Below are positions 59,912-64,000 of a DNA stretch of 64,000 bases, piece after piece. A program made the translations under genes and the position numbers. Under the pieces are notes generated by a model. That model made no database searches. It was not told where the DNA came from and saw only the letters and a program-made list of their open reading frames with translations. The first letter of the stretch is position 1, and every line of letters starts with the position of its first letter. This DNA is from JALYRV01 sp040902895 (lineage in GTDB: Bacteria > Acidobacteriota > Vicinamibacteria > Vicinamibacterales > SCN-69-37): NCBI GenBank assembly GCA_040902895.1, contig JBBDWL010000049.1, positions 1-64,000 of the forward strand, written 5' to 3'.

Positions 59912-60016
59912 ACTGTAAATTGTAAATAGCATTGTCTATGGAGCTATTGAGCTGTCACGCCGTGACGGCCCAATGACCCAGTAGACAATGCTATTTACAA
60001 TCTACGATTTACATTT
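59908..60016. repeat. AT-rich palindromic element, full copy
   Basis: Perfect 19-bp inverted arms at 59920-59938 and 59982-60000, extended by about 12 imperfect bases on each side, around a 43-bp centre that itself contains GTCACGCCGTGAC. Partial copies at 10834-10890 and 58085-58122. AT-rich against a GC-rich background and flanked by genes, it looks like a non-autonomous mobile or REP-type element and could terminate the DUF885 transcript. Confidence 0.8.
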
Positions 60017-60061
60017 GGGTGCCGACCGGAGGGTGCCTTCCGGCCGGCGCGTGCCGCCCCC

Positions 60062-60090
60062 TTGACCCCTCCCCTGCCCTTCACTACAAT
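60062..60090 (+). promoter_or_regulatory. Sigma-70-type promoter for groESL
   Basis: -35 TTGACC (60062-60067), a 17-bp spacer and -10 TACAAT (60085-60090). The last base of the -10 box is the first base of the CIRCE operator. Confidence 0.85.
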
Positions 60091-60116
60091 TAGCAGTCGG
60101 CCAGGCTGACTGCTAA
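60090..60116 (+). promoter_or_regulatory. CIRCE operator (HrcA binding site) for groESL
   Basis: TTAGCAGTC-N9-GACTGCTAA, a perfect 9-9-9 inverted repeat. It differs from the CIRCE consensus TTAGCACTC-N9-GAGTGCTAA by one symmetric change in each arm. It overlaps the -10 box and transcription start, so HrcA repression is expected. hrcA is not in the window. Confidence 0.9.
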
Positions 60117-60187
60117 CACTCAGAGCGGCTGAGTGCCAGGCCCGGGCCGGATTTAGCGCTTTCCGCTTTGAAAGGACCAGTAGACCC

Positions 60188-60480
60188 ATGAAGGTCAGAC
60201 CGCTTCACGACCGTCTCATCGTTCAGCGCCTCGAAGAAGGCGAACAGAAAGTCGGCGGCATCATCATCCCCGACACCGCCAAGGAAAAGCCCCAGCAGGG
60301 CAAGGTCATTGCCGTCGGCAAGGGCCGCGTCGAGAAGGACGGCAAAGTGATCGCCCTCGACGTCAAGGCGGGCGACACGATTCTCTTCGGCAAGTACGCC
60401 GGGCAGGAGATCAAGCTCGATGGCGAGGAATATCTCATCATGCGTGAGGAAGAAGTCCTCGGCGTTGTGGAGAAAAAGTA

Positions 60481-60481
<1 letters not shown>
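60188..60481 (+). CDS. groES: Co-chaperonin GroES
   Basis: Lid of the GroEL folding chamber. 97 residues, standard length: MKVRPLHDRLIVQRLEEGEQ, GGIIIPDTAKEKPQQGKVIA (mobile loop region) and GEEYLIMREEEVLGVVE. AGGA lies 9 bp before ATG. A CIRCE-controlled promoter precedes it and groEL overlaps by one base. Confidence 0.98.
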
Positions 60482-62109
<1,628 letters not shown>

Positions 62110-62112
<3 letters not shown>

Positions 62113-62172
62113 GTAAGTCGAGTAAGTCGAGTAAGTCGAGTAAGTCGAGTAAGACGAGTAAGACGAGTAAGG
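62110..62172 (+). repeat. GAGTAAGTC tandem array after groEL
   Basis: About seven units of GAGTAAGTC/GAGTAAGAC beginning at the groEL stop codon (TGAGTAAGTC) and ending before the terminator. Same unit as 28702-28770 and 31193-31244. Confidence 0.85.
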
Positions 62173-62189
62173 AAGTAAGAAATGCGGAG

Positions 62190-62223
62190 GGCCCGGCGGG
62201 AAACTGCCGGGCCTTTCGTTTTT
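62190..62223 (+). terminator. Rho-independent terminator of groESL
   Basis: Stem GGCCCGGC (62190-62197) / GCCGGGCC (62206-62213), loop of 8 nt, then TTTCGTTTTT. It ends at the stop of the convergent PHP gene. Confidence 0.85.
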
Positions 62224-63175
62224 AAACCCGGGTGATCAGGGCCAGCAACCCGATCAGCGCCATTGCTGCCGAAACCCAGACCCATCGCGAGTTCGGTGGC
62301 ACCATGGCGGCAGCGCCGGACTGATTCAGCGTCTGGATGAGCGTAGGATCGCCGTAGAGTGCCCCCTGCTTGTCCTCGGCAACGGTGCGCCCGGCCCGGA
62401 TCGCATCCAGCACACCCGTGACAGTCACCGACTCCGCGAAGACATACGTGCGGCAGAGACCGAGCGGCGCAATCATGTGGAAGTCGGACGACCCGATCGG
62501 TGCGACGCCAGGATTGACGGCGTGGACGCGCGTGAAGAAAGCCGATAGCTCGTCGCGTCCACTCGCGAGCGACTCCGTCAGCGGATGCGCGACTTCCGCG
62601 CCATCGAGGCGCGCGAGCATCGCGTCGCTGCCCCGCCAGTAGCGTCCCACGGGATGCGCGGCGACCGCCACACCGCCCTGCGCATGTATGGCATCGATCA
62701 TTTCGACGTCCGGCAGGCGCCAGTCAATCGTGCTGGTGATACCGACGGCAACCAGATGAAAGCGCGGCGTTGTGACTTCCTGCGCGGGGATGAGGAGGGG
62801 GAGCCGCGGGCCGTGACCGCCTTCGCCAAGGCTCCGGCGAGTCCGCCGACGCGCTTCGCGCGAAGGCGGATGGGCCGCGCCACCCGCCTCGTCCGCCGAA
62901 AATAAGCCGGGCATGATTTTCGGGGCGAGCATCTGGTTGTGATTTGACACGACGATGGCGTGCAGGCCGCGGCGTGAGGCTTCGCGCGCGAGCTCCCATG
63001 GCGGCAGTGCACCGTCGCCGGGAAACGCGTGCACGTGAAAGTCGGCGACGATCAGGTGATAGGGCCCGACACGCTTCGGATCGGCGGCACGCGCGGTGTC
63101 GAGCAGCGAACCACCGGCCGCGGCGGCCGCGACGAGCGCCCATGACAGCCATCTTGCCGCCCTCACGACAGCCAT
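62222..63175 (-). CDS. Exported PHP-domain phosphoesterase-like protein
   Basis: About 317 residues from ATG 63175 (GTG 63166, in GTGA overlap with the upstream gene, is an alternative). A signal peptide (about 1-30) leads into a PHP domain with metal-ligand motifs DFHVHAFPGDG, VVSNHNQM, PAQEVTT, AHPVGRY and SSDFHM. A C-terminal membrane helix (WVWVSAAMALIGLLALI) suggests membrane anchoring outside the cytoplasm. Between about residues 98 and 120 an Arg/Gly-rich insertion (REARRRTRRSLGEGG) is read from the palindromic sequence at 62817-62869. Confidence 0.82.
   Translation of the reverse strand: MAVVRAARWLSWALVAAAAAGGSLLDTARAADPKRVGPYHLIVADFHVHAFPGDGALPPWELAREASRRGLHAIVVSNHNQMLAPKIMPGLFSADEAGGAAHPPSREARRRTRRSLGEGGHGPRLPLLIPAQEVTTPRFHLVAVGITSTIDWRLPDVEMIDAIHAQGGVAVAAHPVGRYWRGSDAMLARLDGAEVAHPLTESLASGRDELSAFFTRVHAVNPGVAPIGSSDFHMIAPLGLCRTYVFAESVTVTGVLDAIRAGRTVAEDKQGALYGDPTLIQTLNQSGAAAMVPPNSRWVWVSAAMALIGLLALITRV
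62817..62869. repeat. Palindromic GC-rich element inside the PHP gene
   Basis: CCGCCTTCGC (62817-62826) pairs with GCGAAGGCGG (62860-62869), with a further GCGCTTCGCGC hairpin inside. It is read in frame and separates the PHP motifs SNHNQM and PAQEVTT. Confidence 0.65.
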
Positions 63176-63729
63176 CCGTAAATCCGCGGCACGAGGCCGA
63201 CCGCCTTCTCGAGATAGACCGCAGCCACAAGCCAGGTCAGGGCCTGATGCACCAGCGTGCGCATCACCGCACCGCGCGCCGAGGTCTGCAGCACCTCCAG
63301 ACAGAAGGCGTGCACAATCCGGAACGTCAGCGCGATTGGCACGAGCGCCACGAACAGCATCGGCCGCCACGCGGCAAAACCAAACGATGCCGCCATGACC
63401 GACGACAACAACACCCATAGCGACCACGGCGCGTGCCCCATCAACACAAGCGCAATGGCGCGATTGCTCGTCACCCGTCCGGCGGGAGCCGAGGCCACGA
63501 GCGCGGCGGCAATCAGCACGTGCAACAGCGGCACGAACATCCAGCTCACGGCAAGGCTCGCCACCAGCGCAAGCGTGACGCGTCCCGTCGCGCTCACACT
63601 TGCGGCGACGCCGATCAGCACGGAGAAGAAGAGAACGTAATACAGGATGTACGAGGCGCCGACGGCGGGGGCCTGAGCATAAACACGCCGTGGGTTTAGC
63701 AGAATCCGGAGTTCCGGGGATACAACCAA
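63163..63729 (-). CDS. Multi-helix membrane protein (Yip1-like)
   Basis: 188 residues with about five hydrophobic helices (YILYYVLFFSVLIGVAAS; LALVASLAVSWMFVPLLHVL; APWSLWVLLSSVMAASFGFA). The N-terminus ELRILLNPRRVYAQ resembles Yip1/DUF1282-type proteins. Function unknown. It lies 3 bp after the TonB-like gene, and the PHP gene start overlaps its end, so all three form one operon. Confidence 0.7.
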   Translation of the reverse strand: MVVSPELRILLNPRRVYAQAPAVGASYILYYVLFFSVLIGVAASVSATGRVTLALVASLAVSWMFVPLLHVLIAAALVASAPAGRVTSNRAIALVLMGHAPWSLWVLLSSVMAASFGFAAWRPMLFVALVPIALTFRIVHAFCLEVLQTSARGAVMRTLVHQALTWLVAAVYLEKAVGLVPRIYGWLS

Positions 63730-63732
63730 AAA

Positions 63733-64000
63733 CTAGCGAAGGGTGAATGTGAGCGCGATGGTCACGATGATCGGGACCGGTTGGCCGGTGGATTTGAGCA
63801 CGCCGGGCTTGAATTTCCACTGCCGCACGGCCTCGAGCGCTTTCTGATCCAGCCCGTAGGCCCTGTCGAGCGAGCGGACGATGCGAAGATCGGCCAGCCG
63901 GCCGTCGGGCATGACCACGCCCTCGATTTCGACTTCGCCCTGAATCTTGGCGCGCATCGCCTCGGCCGTGTATGCCGGTTTGACCTCCGACAGCACCGTG
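63733..64000 (-). CDS. TonB-family C-terminal domain protein (partial)
   Basis: The gene runs off the right edge; only the last 88 or so residues are seen. The fragment is a TonB C-terminal domain: VKPAYTAEAMRAKIQGEVEI, VVMPDGRLADLRIVRSLDRA, GLDQKALEAVRQWKFKPGVL. It would transmit energy or contact an outer-membrane partner, but single-domain relatives also occur. In-frame upstream sequence continues past 63996, so the Met there is not the true start. Confidence 0.8.
   Translation of the reverse strand, partial: TVLSEVKPAYTAEAMRAKIQGEVEIEGVVMPDGRLADLRIVRSLDRAYGLDQKALEAVRQWKFKPGVLKSTGQPVPIIVTIALTFTLR

Overview
The window is high-GC, densely coded bacterial chromosome. Gene content (type IV pilus secretin operon, CIRCE-controlled groESL, NtrYX, a Ser/Thr kinase with TPRs, DUF885 peptidase, LolA, TonB-like protein) and long runs of ATGA/GTGA-overlapping genes fit a diderm of the Acidobacteriota, probably near Vicinamibacteria. 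That placement is inference: there is no 16S gene here. Ten Ns at 2370-2379 mark a scaffold join, so this is a draft or metagenome assembly.

Layout. 1-266 is GC-rich composite repeat. 267-8861 (minus) reads pilMNOPQ, two exported proteins, a TPR protein broken by the assembly gap, an Xaa-Pro peptidase and accB. 9087-15020 (plus) is a translation block, rplM-rpsI-rpsB-tsf-pyrH-frr, followed by thrC and an asparaginase. Then come convergent pfkA, tRNA-Ala(CGC), a DUF892 protein, a kinase-TPR protein and lolA. 20323-27684 (minus) is a cell-wall module: nagZ-ldcA-mpl-pxpB-pxpC-murB-murA. Divergent from it are a GHMP sugar kinase and a PolX/PHP protein. 30767-39653 (minus) holds a HEAT protein, a RodZ-like protein, thiE, a TPR protein, rnhB and the rpsP-khpA-rimM-trmD-rplS operon preceded by ffh. 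39778-49184 (minus) is a lipoprotein gene, then ribAB-ribE-ribD-ftsY-gpsA-plsY-(thpR remnant)-cinA-pgpA-RDD-TPR. ftcD (plus) faces ntrYX, DUF4390, nrdR and a flippase-like membrane protein (minus). The plus strand then has a DUF4097-like protein, purC, a Fis-type protein, a DUF885 peptidase and groESL; the right end (minus) holds a PHP protein, a membrane protein and part of a TonB-like protein.

How the genes work together. The main modules are type IV pilus assembly, ribosome/translation supply, murein recycling joined to UDP-MurNAc synthesis, co-translational targeting (ffh, ftsY), riboflavin synthesis and phospholipid synthesis. MurA carries Asp where most bacteria have the fosfomycin-reactive Cys.

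What stands out. (1) Three divergent gene pairs are separated by only 18-24 bp, each holding overlapping opposite-facing TATAAT-like boxes placed so that both transcripts would start at or just before the start codon; pyrH and pfkA show the same leaderless-looking arrangement on one strand. (2) Palindromes and REP-like sequences run into reading frames: a perfect 31-bp-arm palindrome lies in frame inside pxpB, another forms the C-terminus and stop of the asparaginase, a half element supplies the stop of the PolX-like gene, a third palindrome lies in a PHP protein, and an AT-rich element supplies the start codon of the DUF885 gene. (3) GAGTAAGTC-type and GGAACC-type microsatellites recur in gene tails and coding sequence. 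(4) The PolX-like protein has lost two of three polymerase aspartates. (5) A frameshifted thpR remnant sits beside cinA.
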